Source of the DNA: Citrobacter gillenii
GTDB lineage: Bacteria > Pseudomonadota > Gammaproteobacteria > Enterobacterales > Enterobacteriaceae
Length of the DNA stretch: 64,000 nucleotides
Assembly: GCF_013337685.1 (NCBI RefSeq)
Contig: NZ_SUQN01000007.1
Span: forward strand, 62,001-126,000
Direction: 5' to 3'
This document shows, piece by piece, positions 30,394 to 38,414 of the stretch. The notes beneath the pieces are model-generated. The model saw nothing but the letters and a program-made list of their open reading frames with translations. It was not told the origin of the DNA and ran no database searches. A program made the translations under genes and the position numbers. Every line of letters begins with the position of its first letter. Position 1 is the first letter of the stretch.

Positions 30394-32367
30394 TCATCTT
30401 TGGAACACACACAGTCCGTGCGCAGGTCCCTGCCAGACAGCCGTAATAACCGGATTATCCTCTCCGGCAAATGGAGGAACGGCATGCCATTCCCCTTCAG
30501 GTAAAACGATATCTGTCACCTCAAGCGTGGCGTTTATCACGATCAGAAAACGGTCTGAGAGCAGGATCTGCATCTGCCTCGGGCCGTTTTGCCACTCATC
30601 CGCACTTAAGGGTTGTGCGTATCGGTTCAGCCAACGCACATTGCCGTCGCCCTCTTCCCACCAGCGATCGTCTGTTAAGGCAGGGATCTGCTGGCGAAGA
30701 TGAATCAACGCGGCGGTGAATGTGGTTAGCCCGCTGTTTGCCTGCTGCCAGTCCAGCCAGGTTAAGGCGTTATCCTGGCAGTAAGCGTTATTGTTACCGT
30801 GCTGGCTATGACCATGTTCATCTCCCGCCAGCAACATCGGTGTACCCTGAGAAAGCAGCAACGTCGTCAACAGGGCATGCATGCTGTCGCGTCGCCGTTC
30901 AATCAGGTCCAGCGTGCCGCCTAATCCTTCTTTACCATGATTGTCGCTGTAGTTATTGCTAGTGCCGTCGCGATTTTCCTCACCATTCGCTTCATTGTGC
31001 TTATTTGTGAAGCACACACAGTCACGCAGCGTAAAACCATCGTGCGCCGTCACCAGATTGACCGATGCGCTGGGTTTGCGACCAGGGTGTTTAAACATGT
31101 CGCTGGAAGCCGCAAAACGTCCGGCAAACTCCCCAAGGGGCAGATTACGCTGGAGCCAGAAGCGTCGACTTGCATCGCGGAAATGGTCATTCCACTCAGC
31201 AAACGGCGGGGGAAAATTCCCAACCTGATACCCGCCTTCACCGATATCCCACGGCTCCGCAATCAGCTTAACGCCTGAAAGCAGCGGGCAGTTTTGGATT
31301 GCGGTAAACAGCGGCGCATCCTGACGAAACGCAGGCGTACGCCCCATGACGGATGCTAAATCAAAACGAAAACCGTCCACATGGCAGGTTTCCACCCAAT
31401 AGCGCAGGCATTCGCACGCATACTCCACGACACCGGGATGGCTCAGGTTGAGGGTGTTCCCACAGCCGGTCCAGTTGTAGTAATCACCATCGTCCCTGAT
31501 CCAATAATAGCTACGGTTATCAATTCCGCGCAGGGAGAAGACCGGCCCTTCAAGATCCAGCTCAGCGCTGTGGTTCAAAACGATATCGAGAATGACCTCA
31601 ATCCCCGCTTTGTGTAGCGCTTTGACGGCATCGCGAAACTCATCCAGCGCGTGTTCAGGTGAGCAGGCATAGGCCGGATGCAGTGCAAACATGGCTACCG
31701 GGTTGTAGCCCCAGTAGTTCGACAGCCCCAGCCGCTGCAGTCGCGGCTCGCTGGCGAAATGCACCACGGGCAGCAGTTCCAGCGCAGTAATGCCGAGACG
31801 CTTGAAATAGTCGATCATCACCGGATGACCGAGCGCTTTGTAAGTGCCACGAATCTGTTGCGGAATGTCCGGGTGCAGATACGTCAGCCCTTTAACATGC
31901 GCTTCGTAGATAACGGTATTGCCCCACGGCGTGCGCGGCGGGGCATCGTCTTCCCAGTCATAATGGTCTGACACCACCACGCTTTTCAGGGCAATCGCCG
32001 CGTTATCGTGATGATCCGGTTCGTTCATTCCACCGTGCAGCAGCGGGTTATCTTTTAACTCGCCATCGACCCGGCGCGCGCAGGGGTCAATCAGCAGTTT
32101 CGCCGGGTTAAAACGGTGTCCCTGCTGCGGCTGCCACGGACCATGTACGCGATAACCGTAGCGCAAACCGGGCCGGGCATCGGCCAGATAGCCGTGCCAG
32201 ACATCGCCGCTACGCCCCGGCAAATCATAGCGATGCTCACAGCCTTGCTCATCGAATATGCACAGTTCGACACGCTCGGCGTGCGCCGAAAAAAGGGTGA
32301 AATTAACCCCATGGCCGTCATACGTTGCACCATGGGGGGTGGCATTGCCGGTTGCCAGTTGTGTCAT
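30394..32367 (-). CDS. glgX: Glycogen debranching enzyme GlgX
   Basis: The start at MTQLATG gives 657 residues, the E. coli length; its ATG overlaps the glgB stop by one base (TGATG). GH13 isoamylase type: N-terminal CBM48, then catalytic Asp in [13 protein letters not shown], Glu in LIAEPWDIG and Asp in [11 protein letters not shown]. It hydrolyses alpha-1,6 links of short limit-dextrin branches left by GlgP. 17 bp before glgC. Confidence 0.97.
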   Translation of the reverse strand: MTQLATGNATPHGATYDGHGVNFTLFSAHAERVELCIFDEQGCEHRYDLPGRSGDVWHGYLADARPGLRYGYRVHGPWQPQQGHRFNPAKLLIDPCARRVDGELKDNPLLHGGMNEPDHHDNAAIALKSVVVSDHYDWEDDAPPRTPWGNTVIYEAHVKGLTYLHPDIPQQIRGTYKALGHPVMIDYFKRLGITALELLPVVHFASEPRLQRLGLSNYWGYNPVAMFALHPAYACSPEHALDEFRDAVKALHKAGIEVILDIVLNHSAELDLEGPVFSLRGIDNRSYYWIRDDGDYYNWTGCGNTLNLSHPGVVEYACECLRYWVETCHVDGFRFDLASVMGRTPAFRQDAPLFTAIQNCPLLSGVKLIAEPWDIGEGGYQVGNFPPPFAEWNDHFRDASRRFWLQRNLPLGEFAGRFAASSDMFKHPGRKPSASVNLVTAHDGFTLRDCVCFTNKHNEANGEENRDGTSNNYSDNHGKEGLGGTLDLIERRRDSMHALLTTLLLSQGTPMLLAGDEHGHSQHGNNNAYCQDNALTWLDWQQANSGLTTFTAALIHLRQQIPALTDDRWWEEGDGNVRWLNRYAQPLSADEWQNGPRQMQILLSDRFLIVINATLEVTDIVLPEGEWHAVPPFAGEDNPVITAVWQGPAHGLCVFQR

Positions 32368-34550
32368 CACCCCTCCCGCATCAGCCAAATCGTGGCCAGC
32401 GGCGGCAACGTCAGGCTCAGTGAATGCTGGCGACCGTGGCTGGCAATTTCATCGCTTTGTACTGCGCCGCCGTTGCCGGTATTGCTACCGTGGTAATGCA
32501 TCGAGTCTGTGTTGAGGATTTCTCGCCATTTGCCCGGTTGATTGATGCCAAAGCGGTAGTCGTGGCGAGGTACCGGCGTAAAGTTGCTGGCAACGATAAT
32601 TTCATTACCGGCTTTATCACGACGAACAAAAATCAGCACCGACCGTTCGTTGTCATCGACCACCAGCCATTCAAAACCATAGCCGTCAAAGTCGAGTTCA
32701 TGCAGCGCTTTGTGATGACGATAAGTGTGGTTCAGGTCGCGCACCAGACGCTGTACGCCGTGATGCCAGTTATCCCCCCCCTCCAGCAGATGCCAGTCGA
32801 GGCTGGCGTCGTGGTTCCATTCACGGCCCTGGGCAAACTCATTACCCATAAACAGCAGCTTCTTACCCGGGAAGGCCCACATCCAGCCATAGTAGGCGCG
32901 CAGGTTGGCAAACTTCTGCCACGCATCGCCCGGCATGCGGTCGAGGATCGATTTTTTACCGTGCACCACTTCATCGTGTGACAGCGGCAGCACAAAGTTC
33001 TCGGTGTAGTTGTACAGCATGCCGAAGGTCAGCTTATCGTGATGGTGCTGGCGATAAACCGGGTCCAGCTTCATGTAGTCCAGCGTGTCGTGCATCCAGC
33101 CGAGGTTCCACTTGAACCAGAAACCTAAGCCGCCCATGTCCTGCGGTCTTGATACACCGGCAAAATCGGTCGACTCTTCCGCCATACTCACCGCGCCCGG
33201 TACCTGTTCGCCAAGAATACGGTTGGTATTACGCAAAAATTCGATGGCTTCGAGGTTCTCACGCCCGCCGAATTCGTTCGGGATCCACTCGCCGTCTTTG
33301 CGGCTGTAATCACGGTAAATCATCGACGCCACGGCATCCACGCGCAGCGCGTCAATACCAAAGCGCTCAATCCAGTACAGGGCGTTACCTACCAGATAAT
33401 TACTGACTTCACGGCGACCGTAGTTGTAGATCAGCGTGTTCCAGTCCTGGTGATAGCCTTCGCGCGGGTCGCTGTGCTCATACAAGCTGGTACCGTCAAA
33501 CTGAGCCAGGCCGAAGTCATCCGATGGGAAGTGACCGGGTACCCAGTCGAGGATCACGTTCAGCCCCGCCTGATGCGCGGCATTCACAAAATAGCGGAAG
33601 TCATCGCGCGTGCCGAAGCGTCGGGTCGGCGCATACATGCCGGTCGGTTGGTAGCCCCAACTGCCGTCAAACGGGTGCTCGCTAATCGGCAACAGCTCAA
33701 TATGGGTAAAGCCCATCCACTTCACATAGGGGATCAGTTGATCCGCCAGTTCGCGATAGCTCAGCCAGAAGTTGTTGTCCGTATGGCGACGCCACGAGCC
33801 CAAATGCACTTCGTAGATAGAGATCGGCGCATCAAACTGGTTGGCTTTTTTGCGTTCCTCCGTTTGCACCACTTTTTCGGGCAAACCGCAGATCACCGAC
33901 GCCGTTTCCGGACGCATTTGCGCTTCAAAGGCATACGGGTCGGCTTTAACGCGCAAATGACCGTTGGCATCGATCATCTCGTATTTGTACAGCTGCCCCT
34001 GCTGTGCACCGGGGATAAACAGCTCCCAGATTCCGCTCTCTTTGCGCAGGCGCATCGGGTGGCGGCGACCGTCCCAGTAGTTGAACTGCCCTACTACCGA
34101 AACGCGTCGTGCGTTCGGTGCCCAGACGGAAAAACGCGTGCCGGTCACGCCGTCCATGGTATCCGCATGTGCGCCCAGCGTTTCGTACGGGCGCAGATGC
34201 GTCCCTTCGGACAACAGCCAGGCGTCCATATCCTGAATAAGCGGGCCAAAACGGTAAGGGTCATCGATCAGATTCTGCTGTCCATGCCAGACAACAGCCA
34301 GCTGATAGCGAAAGAAATTTTTACGGCGGGGAATTACAGCACAGAAAAAACCGCGAGGGTCGAGGCAATCCAGCTTGCCGACTTTGCGTCCGGTTTTTGG
34401 TTCGATCACCCACACTTCGGTGGCGTCAGGTAAAAGAGCACGGACTTCAAGTCCGGCGTCAGTTTGGTGCATACCGAGTACGGAAAAAGGATCCGCAAAA
34501 TGGCCTGCAATTAGCGCATTAATCACGTCTCTATCGATACGAACGGACAT
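32367..34550 (-). CDS. glgB: 1,4-alpha-glucan branching enzyme GlgB
   Basis: I chose the ATG at 34550 (MSVRIDRDV, 727 residues) over the ATG three codons upstream, because the CAGGAT Shine-Dalgarno is too close to the first ATG and the conserved N terminus starts here. Two N-terminal carbohydrate-binding modules precede the GH13 barrel, with nucleophile Asp in [13 protein letters not shown], Glu in MAEESTDF and Asp in [12 protein letters not shown]. It forms alpha-1,6 branches in glycogen. First gene of glgBXCAP. Confidence 0.97.
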   Translation of the reverse strand: MSVRIDRDVINALIAGHFADPFSVLGMHQTDAGLEVRALLPDATEVWVIEPKTGRKVGKLDCLDPRGFFCAVIPRRKNFFRYQLAVVWHGQQNLIDDPYRFGPLIQDMDAWLLSEGTHLRPYETLGAHADTMDGVTGTRFSVWAPNARRVSVVGQFNYWDGRRHPMRLRKESGIWELFIPGAQQGQLYKYEMIDANGHLRVKADPYAFEAQMRPETASVICGLPEKVVQTEERKKANQFDAPISIYEVHLGSWRRHTDNNFWLSYRELADQLIPYVKWMGFTHIELLPISEHPFDGSWGYQPTGMYAPTRRFGTRDDFRYFVNAAHQAGLNVILDWVPGHFPSDDFGLAQFDGTSLYEHSDPREGYHQDWNTLIYNYGRREVSNYLVGNALYWIERFGIDALRVDAVASMIYRDYSRKDGEWIPNEFGGRENLEAIEFLRNTNRILGEQVPGAVSMAEESTDFAGVSRPQDMGGLGFWFKWNLGWMHDTLDYMKLDPVYRQHHHDKLTFGMLYNYTENFVLPLSHDEVVHGKKSILDRMPGDAWQKFANLRAYYGWMWAFPGKKLLFMGNEFAQGREWNHDASLDWHLLEGGDNWHHGVQRLVRDLNHTYRHHKALHELDFDGYGFEWLVVDDNERSVLIFVRRDKAGNEIIVASNFTPVPRHDYRFGINQPGKWREILNTDSMHYHGSNTGNGGAVQSDEIASHGRQHSLSLTLPPLATIWLMREG

Positions 34551-34863
34551 GGTTGTCATCCTGTTTTATGGTGTCACCCCTTCCAACTGATTTTCGACAT
34601 CAGGTAGTGACACTTTTTTTGACCTGAACGACGCAGCACAATTGTGCATCCTCTCTGCGTCGTCCCACCTTCAGGCAACAACTTAATACCTCCGGTATTA
34701 AGTCACTCTTAAAGAATAGCCAATGCTTTATCTTACTCCCGGTAAAAAATGAAACATCTGCGCTTACTCCTGTATTACGCAAAAAAAAGGGCGACTCAGC
34801 ACCCAATGTTTAAACACGGTCTGTGTCTGCCGGATGGCGATATGCTTATCCGGCAGTCCCGCA
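34551..34863. promoter_or_regulatory. asd-glgB intergenic region (313 bp)
   Basis: Two hairpins are visible. ACGACGCAG/CTGCGTCGT lies at 34628-34636 and 34655-34663. CTTAATACC/GGTATTAAG lies at 34682-34690 and 34694-34702; on the coding (-) strand its 3-nt loop is GGA. It may contain the glgB promoter and leader and the asd terminator. A REP (34829-34854) abuts asd. No gene seen. Confidence 0.6.
34829..34854. repeat. REP palindrome downstream of asd
   Basis: GCCGGATGGCGATATGC-TTATCCGGC, ten bases beyond the asd stop codon. Confidence 0.85.
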
Positions 34864-35970
34864 TTACGCTAGCTGACGCAGCATCCGGCGCAATGGTTCC
34901 GCAGCACCCCAGAGCAGCTGATCGCCCACGGTAAAGGCTGACAGGAACTCCGGCCCCATATTCAGCTTACGCAGACGACCGACTGGCGTGGTCAACGTAC
35001 CGGTAACGGCCGCTGGGGTTAACTCACGCATGGTGATATCCCGATCGTTTGGCACCACTTTCGCCCACGGATTGTGCGCGGCCAGCAGTTCTTCCACGGT
35101 CGGAATCGACACATCTTTTTTCAGTTTAATCGTGAACGCCTGGCTGTGGCAGCGCAGTGCGCCGACGCGCACGCACAGACCATCTACCGGGATCACAGAA
35201 GACGTGTTAAGAATTTTGTTGGTTTCCGCCTGCCCTTTCCACTCTTCGCGGCTCTGGCCGTTATCGAGCTGTTTGTCGATCCACGGAATCAGGCTCCCGG
35301 CCAGCGGGACGCCAAAGTTATCAACCGGCAGGGAGCCGCTACGGGACAGGGTTGTCACTTTACGTTCGATATCGAGGATAGCAGAAGAAGGGGTCGCCAG
35401 TTCATCGGCCACATGGCTATACAGATGGCCCATCTGCGACAGCAGTTCACGCATATGACGCGCGCCGCCGCCGGAAGCCGCCTGGTAGGTCGCCACGGAC
35501 ACCCAGTCCACCAGATCGTTGGCGAACAGACCGCCGAGTGACATCAGCATCAGGCTAACGGTGCAGTTACCGCCGACAAACGTCTTGATGCCGTTGTTCA
35601 GACCATCGGTGATCACATTCTGGTTAACCGGATCGAGAATAATGATGGCATCGTCTTTCATGCGCAGTGAAGAGGCCGCGTCAATCCAGTAACCCTGCCA
35701 ACCGCTTTCACGAAGCTTTGGATAGATTTCGTTGGTATAATCGCCGCCCTGACAGGTCACAATAATGTCGAGCGCCTTCAGCGCATCGAGATCAAATGCA
35801 TCCTGAAGCATGCCGGTGGAGGTCGCACCAAACGTCGGTGCCGCCTGCCCAAGCTGGGAAGTAGAAAAGAAAACAGGGCGAATGGCGTCGAAGTCGCGTT
35901 CTTCTACCATGCGTTGCATGAGTACAGAGCCGACCATACCGCGCCAGCCGATAAAACCAACATTTTTCAT
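34864..35970 (-). CDS. asd: Aspartate-semialdehyde dehydrogenase
   Basis: The start [14 protein letters not shown] gives 368 residues (E. coli 367, one extra residue around FGATSTG). The NADP-binding GxxGxxG is GWRGMVGSV (8-16) and the active-site cysteine is Cys136 in [12 protein letters not shown]. It makes aspartate semialdehyde from aspartyl phosphate, feeding Lys/DAP, Thr and Met synthesis and therefore the cell wall. A 28-codon in-frame extension upstream is unconserved. Monocistronic, divergent from yhgN. Confidence 0.98.
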   Translation of the reverse strand: MKNVGFIGWRGMVGSVLMQRMVEERDFDAIRPVFFSTSQLGQAAPTFGATSTGMLQDAFDLDALKALDIIVTCQGGDYTNEIYPKLRESGWQGYWIDAASSLRMKDDAIIILDPVNQNVITDGLNNGIKTFVGGNCTVSLMLMSLGGLFANDLVDWVSVATYQAASGGGARHMRELLSQMGHLYSHVADELATPSSAILDIERKVTTLSRSGSLPVDNFGVPLAGSLIPWIDKQLDNGQSREEWKGQAETNKILNTSSVIPVDGLCVRVGALRCHSQAFTIKLKKDVSIPTVEELLAAHNPWAKVVPNDRDITMRELTPAAVTGTLTTPVGRLRKLNMGPEFLSAFTVGDQLLWGAAEPLRRMLRQLA

Positions 35971-36160
35971 AGCGTTTTTTTCCTGCAGAGATGTGTGCTG
36001 TGTATGTACGCCATTATCCTGTGACGTATCCTTCACCATACAAAAAGCAGCCAAAGTCGCAAGTGAAATTAATCAATGATAGCGAAGCCATCAGTAATGC
36101 GACTTATCCCGCTGCGCTCGCAAGCAGAAAGTCCGCGGTAATTATCAGGGAATTTGAGTT

Positions 36161-36754
36161 ATGAATGAAATCATTTCAGCGGCAGTTTTATTGATCCTGA
36201 TTATGGATCCGCTCGGAAATCTGCCCATTTTCATGTCCGTATTGAAACATACTGAACCGAAACGCCGTCGCGCAATTATGATTCGCGAGCTGTTTATTGC
36301 GCTGCTGGTGATGCTGATATTCCTGTTTGCGGGCGAGAAAATTCTGGCATTTCTTAACCTGCGCGCGGAAACCGTGTCGATCTCCGGGGGCATCATTTTG
36401 TTCCTGATCGCCATCAAGATGATTTTCCCCAGCGCCACCGGTAACAGCACCGGACTGCCCGCAGGCGAAGAGCCGTTTATCGTTCCACTGGCCATTCCGC
36501 TGGTGGCGGGCCCCACCATCCTGGCGTCGTTGATGCTGTTGTCGCATCAGTACCCGAATCAGATGGGACATCTGGTGATTGCCCTGCTGATCGCCTGGGG
36601 CGGAACGTTTGTGATTTTATTGCAGTCGTCGCTGTTCCTGCGCCTGCTGGGTGAGAAAGGGGTTAACGCGCTCGAGCGCCTGATGGGGCTGATTCTGGTG
36701 ATGATGGCAACCCAGATGTTCCTCGATGGCGTACGGATGTGGATGAAGGGGTGA
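36161..36754 (+). CDS. yhgN: MarC/YhgN family inner-membrane protein
   Basis: 197 residues with six predicted hydrophobic segments, the E. coli YhgN length. Family features are MDPLGNLPIFMSVL near the N terminus and VPLAIPLVAGPTILASLML in the middle. The MarC family was once linked to antibiotic resistance without support, and its transported substrate is unknown. In K-12 gntU follows directly; here a BIME and a satellite-like insertion intervene. Confidence 0.95.
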   Translation: MNEIISAAVLLILIMDPLGNLPIFMSVLKHTEPKRRRAIMIRELFIALLVMLIFLFAGEKILAFLNLRAETVSISGGIILFLIAIKMIFPSATGNSTGLPAGEEPFIVPLAIPLVAGPTILASLMLLSHQYPNQMGHLVIALLIAWGGTFVILLQSSLFLRLLGEKGVNALERLMGLILVMMATQMFLDGVRMWMKG

Positions 36755-36765
36755 CGCACTCATAT

Positions 36766-36854
36766 TACGCCGGGTGGCGGCTTCGCCTGACCCGGCCTAC
36801 GATGTGGATGTGTGCTCGTTTGTAGGCCCGGTAAGCGCAAGCGCCACCGGGCAA
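36766..36854. repeat. BIME left of the satellite-like insertion
   Basis: CGCCGGGTGGCGGC-...-GACCCGGCCTAC plus an inverted GTAGGCCCGGTAAGCGC...GCCACCGGGC. Positions 36790-36854 are 61/65 identical to 38345-38409 on the other side of the insertion, including most of the linker. Confidence 0.9.
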
Positions 36855-36946
36855 CCGTTTTGAAGCTGGAGAGCATGGCATTTCAGAGAACGATTCCGTT
36901 CACGTTATGTTCATTGCTTCTCTGAGATCTCGTCACCGGTGAACGT

Positions 36947-36974
36947 GTTAAGGGGGCTACGCAGCCCCCTTAAC
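36947..36974. terminator. Perfect 12-bp hairpin at the left end of the insertion
   Basis: GTTAAGGGGGCT-ACGC-AGCCCCCTTAAC, without a T run on either side. It could be a weak terminator or a structural element of the satellite end. Confidence 0.6.
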
Positions 36975-37079
36975 AATCCCGGCTCTCCGGCAGGAAAATC
37001 GCCGCTTCGCGGTTCCCTCCACTTATTCCTCCAGGCTACCGGGCCGGGCGCGAGGCAGCGTCCATGCAAAACGCGCCCT

Positions 37080-37436
37080 GAACCCGCATCCCTGCGGGTT
37101 CTCCCGGCCTTACGGAAACGCGTCGGCAATTTTCAGCCGGACCAGCCCACACCTGACCACCTGAGCTTTTACTTGAATACCTCTGAACAGCAAAACGGAT
37201 ATAGCTGAAAGCCAGAGCGCTGAAGCGACACCCTAGTCCGGCTGAAAATCGATGAGGTGTTGACGGCTGACCGGGTCTGCCCGCAGGGATGCGGGCAGAG
37301 GGGACGGCCTGCATGGATGCAGGCTCGGCCCCGACCCGACAGGCAGACGGAATAAGACGAATAACTCGCGCAGCGACGATTTTCCCGCCGGGAGCCTGGG
37401 TTGCAAGGGAGGCGGCGGTGAGCCTCCCTTGCACGT
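37080..37436. repeat. Cluster of perfect inverted repeats (non-coding)
   Basis: GAACCCGCA/TGCGGGTTC (37080-37101), CTGCCCGCA/TGCGGGCAG (37277-37298), GCCTGCAT/ATGCAGGC (37307-37324) and TGCAAGGGAGGC/GCCTCCCTTGCA (37402-37433). A distant pair, ATTTTCAGCCGGAC at 37129-37142 against GTCCGGCTGAAAAT at 37236-37249, encloses 93 bp. The first two hairpins share the core CCCGCA-loop-TGCGGG. No credible gene lies inside; reading frames here are by-products of high GC. Confidence 0.75.
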
Positions 37437-37569
37437 TCACGGGCATCAGCGCTTCAGAGAAATGACACCACTCAGGTGAACGGAACCCTGAGCAAAAATC
37501 ACATGTTCACCCTACATGCTTAACTGAACGGCATTGCACTGTAATTTCAGGTATTCCTTATGCTTTTAA

Positions 37570-37854
37570 ACCGCTGAGAAAACATATTTTCATTTCTGCG
37601 AAGCGCCTTCCGGAATACGCTCTTGTCAGCATCGCGGATTAGCATTATCTTCTCGCTGCTCCTGCAAAATCAGGTGCCGGGATTGGTCCCCTGATTACCT
37701 CATTCGCGATAAAATCACTTTTATCGTGCGACCAGTTACACCTCTATGGTGGGCTGGACGGTGGCGTCGTAAGACGCGCCGGTATCCAATGAGGCCGGTA
37801 GGACCAACTCCGTTCAGCCCGCCACCAAAAGGTTGGTCCCTTAGGTGGTGGTAA
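37570..37854 (+). pseudogene. Ash-like P4 immunity-region open frame without a start codon
   Basis: After a TAA at 37567-37569 the frame stays open for 94 codons and ends at TAA 37852-37854, but has no ATG, GTG or TTG until an ATG 22 codons before the end. The translation runs through CQHRGLALSSRCSCKIR, RDWSPDYLIRDKITFIVRPV, TPLWWAGRWRRKTRRYP and ends FSPPPKGWSLRWW. I recall very similar peptides from P4-like satellites near ash/eta. It may be decayed coding sequence or a conserved RNA that only looks coding. Confidence 0.45.
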
Positions 37855-37872
37855 AATTTGACTCATTGGAGG
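37786..37872 (+). promoter_or_regulatory. Structured leader with three interleaved inverted repeats over the SD of the orphan gene
   Basis: CCAATGAG (37786-37793) pairs with CTCATTGG (37862-37869), whose last bases are part of the SD GGAGG (37868-37872). Inside, GGACCAAC (37801-37808) pairs with GTTGGTCC (37832-37839), and CCGCCACC (37819-37826) can pair with GGTGGTGG (37844-37851, one G-U). The inner two interlock, so they are either alternatives or a pseudoknot. A GCGTC-GTAA-GACGC hairpin with a GNRA-type loop lies just upstream (37764-37777). Translational control is inferred. Confidence 0.6.
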
Positions 37873-37879
37873 CTGCCCT

Positions 37880-38326
37880 ATGGCGACTACCCCTCTCTTT
37901 TCACACTCTTTATTTACCCTGCCCTTTAGCCATGCCACAGATTTCACCGAGCTGGCGGATAACTGCGAGCGTTTTGTCGAAGGACTTGTTGAATGCCATG
38001 ACCCGGTTGAAAAACTGGCGATTTGTGCGCGGCTGTCGGCCTGTCTGGCACTATTGCAACCAACCTTAACGGAACCTGTACCGCATCACCTGCAAGCCAG
38101 CCTGACGGTGGAAACATTCCCCACCCGTTCTCCGCTCTTTGAGCCTGAACCCGACCAGATGGGGCGCTACTGTCAGTTATTAACGCACCTGCTGATGAGT
38201 AAAACGCTGTCTGACGAGATGGAACGCGTGGCGGGTGATTTACTGCAGGATCTGGTGGAATATTTCGCCGATACGCTAAAAGCACCGCGCTGGCTGAAAA
38301 CAGAAGAAGGGTTGGTCGTGCTATAA
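37880..38326 (+). CDS. Uncharacterised 148-residue protein of the satellite-like region
   Basis: ATG 37880 follows GGAGG by 7 nt, an excellent ribosome site. The product is acidic, soluble and predicted mostly helical. Features: LADNCERFVEGLVECHDPVEKLAICARLSACLALLQP, a proline-rich middle, and a C-terminal helix ERVAGDLLQDLVEYFADTLK ending APRWLKTEEGLVVL. No signal peptide, membrane segment or catalytic motif seen. The genomic slot (behind an ash-like leader, beginning MATT) is one used by small regulators in P4-like elements, but I do not recognise the family. It ends beside a BIME; gntU is convergent. Confidence 0.8.
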   Translation: MATTPLFSHSLFTLPFSHATDFTELADNCERFVEGLVECHDPVEKLAICARLSACLALLQPTLTEPVPHHLQASLTVETFPTRSPLFEPEPDQMGRYCQLLTHLLMSKTLSDEMERVAGDLLQDLVEYFADTLKAPRWLKTEEGLVVL

Positions 38327-38331
38327 AAAAG

Positions 38332-38409
38332 CCGGGTAGCGCTTACCCGGCCTACGGTGTGGAAATGTGCTCGTTTGTAGGCCCGGTAAGCGCTAGCGCC
38401 ACCGGGCAA
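38332..38409. repeat. BIME right of the satellite-like insertion
   Basis: GCCGGGTAGCGC-TTACCCGGCCTAC plus inverted GTAGGCCCGGTAAGCGC...GCCACCGGGC. It forms a 65-bp near-copy (four mismatches) of the left BIME segment and may also act as terminator for gntU and the orphan gene. Confidence 0.9.
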
Positions 38410-38414
38410 TGCCC

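Larger units (their letters stand above)
36860..38330. mobile_element. Remnant of a P4-type satellite phage or related element (inferred)
   Basis: About 1.4 kb lies between yhgN and gntU, which adjoin in K-12. It contains: (a) GGTGAAC repeats (36938-36944, 37476-37482, and inverted GTTCACC at 37504-37510, partial GTTCAC 37435-37440), resembling the GGTGAACA iterons bound by P4 alpha protein; (b) at least six perfect hairpins; (c) an open frame ending in KGWSLRWW of the kind seen in P4-like ash/immunity regions; (d) a 148-codon gene after a structured leader. No integrase, primase or att core is present, so it is a remnant or a derived locus. The P4 link rests on memory of motifs, not a search. 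Confidence 0.55.

Noticed and set aside
35971-36160. Lysine riboswitch ahead of asd
   Set aside because: The spacer is short and shows none of the conserved riboswitch helices; E. coli asd has none either.
37036-37446. 136-codon frame on the - strand in the satellite-like region
   Set aside because: It spans several perfect hairpins and has biased composition caused by GC-rich palindromes; no SD or family.
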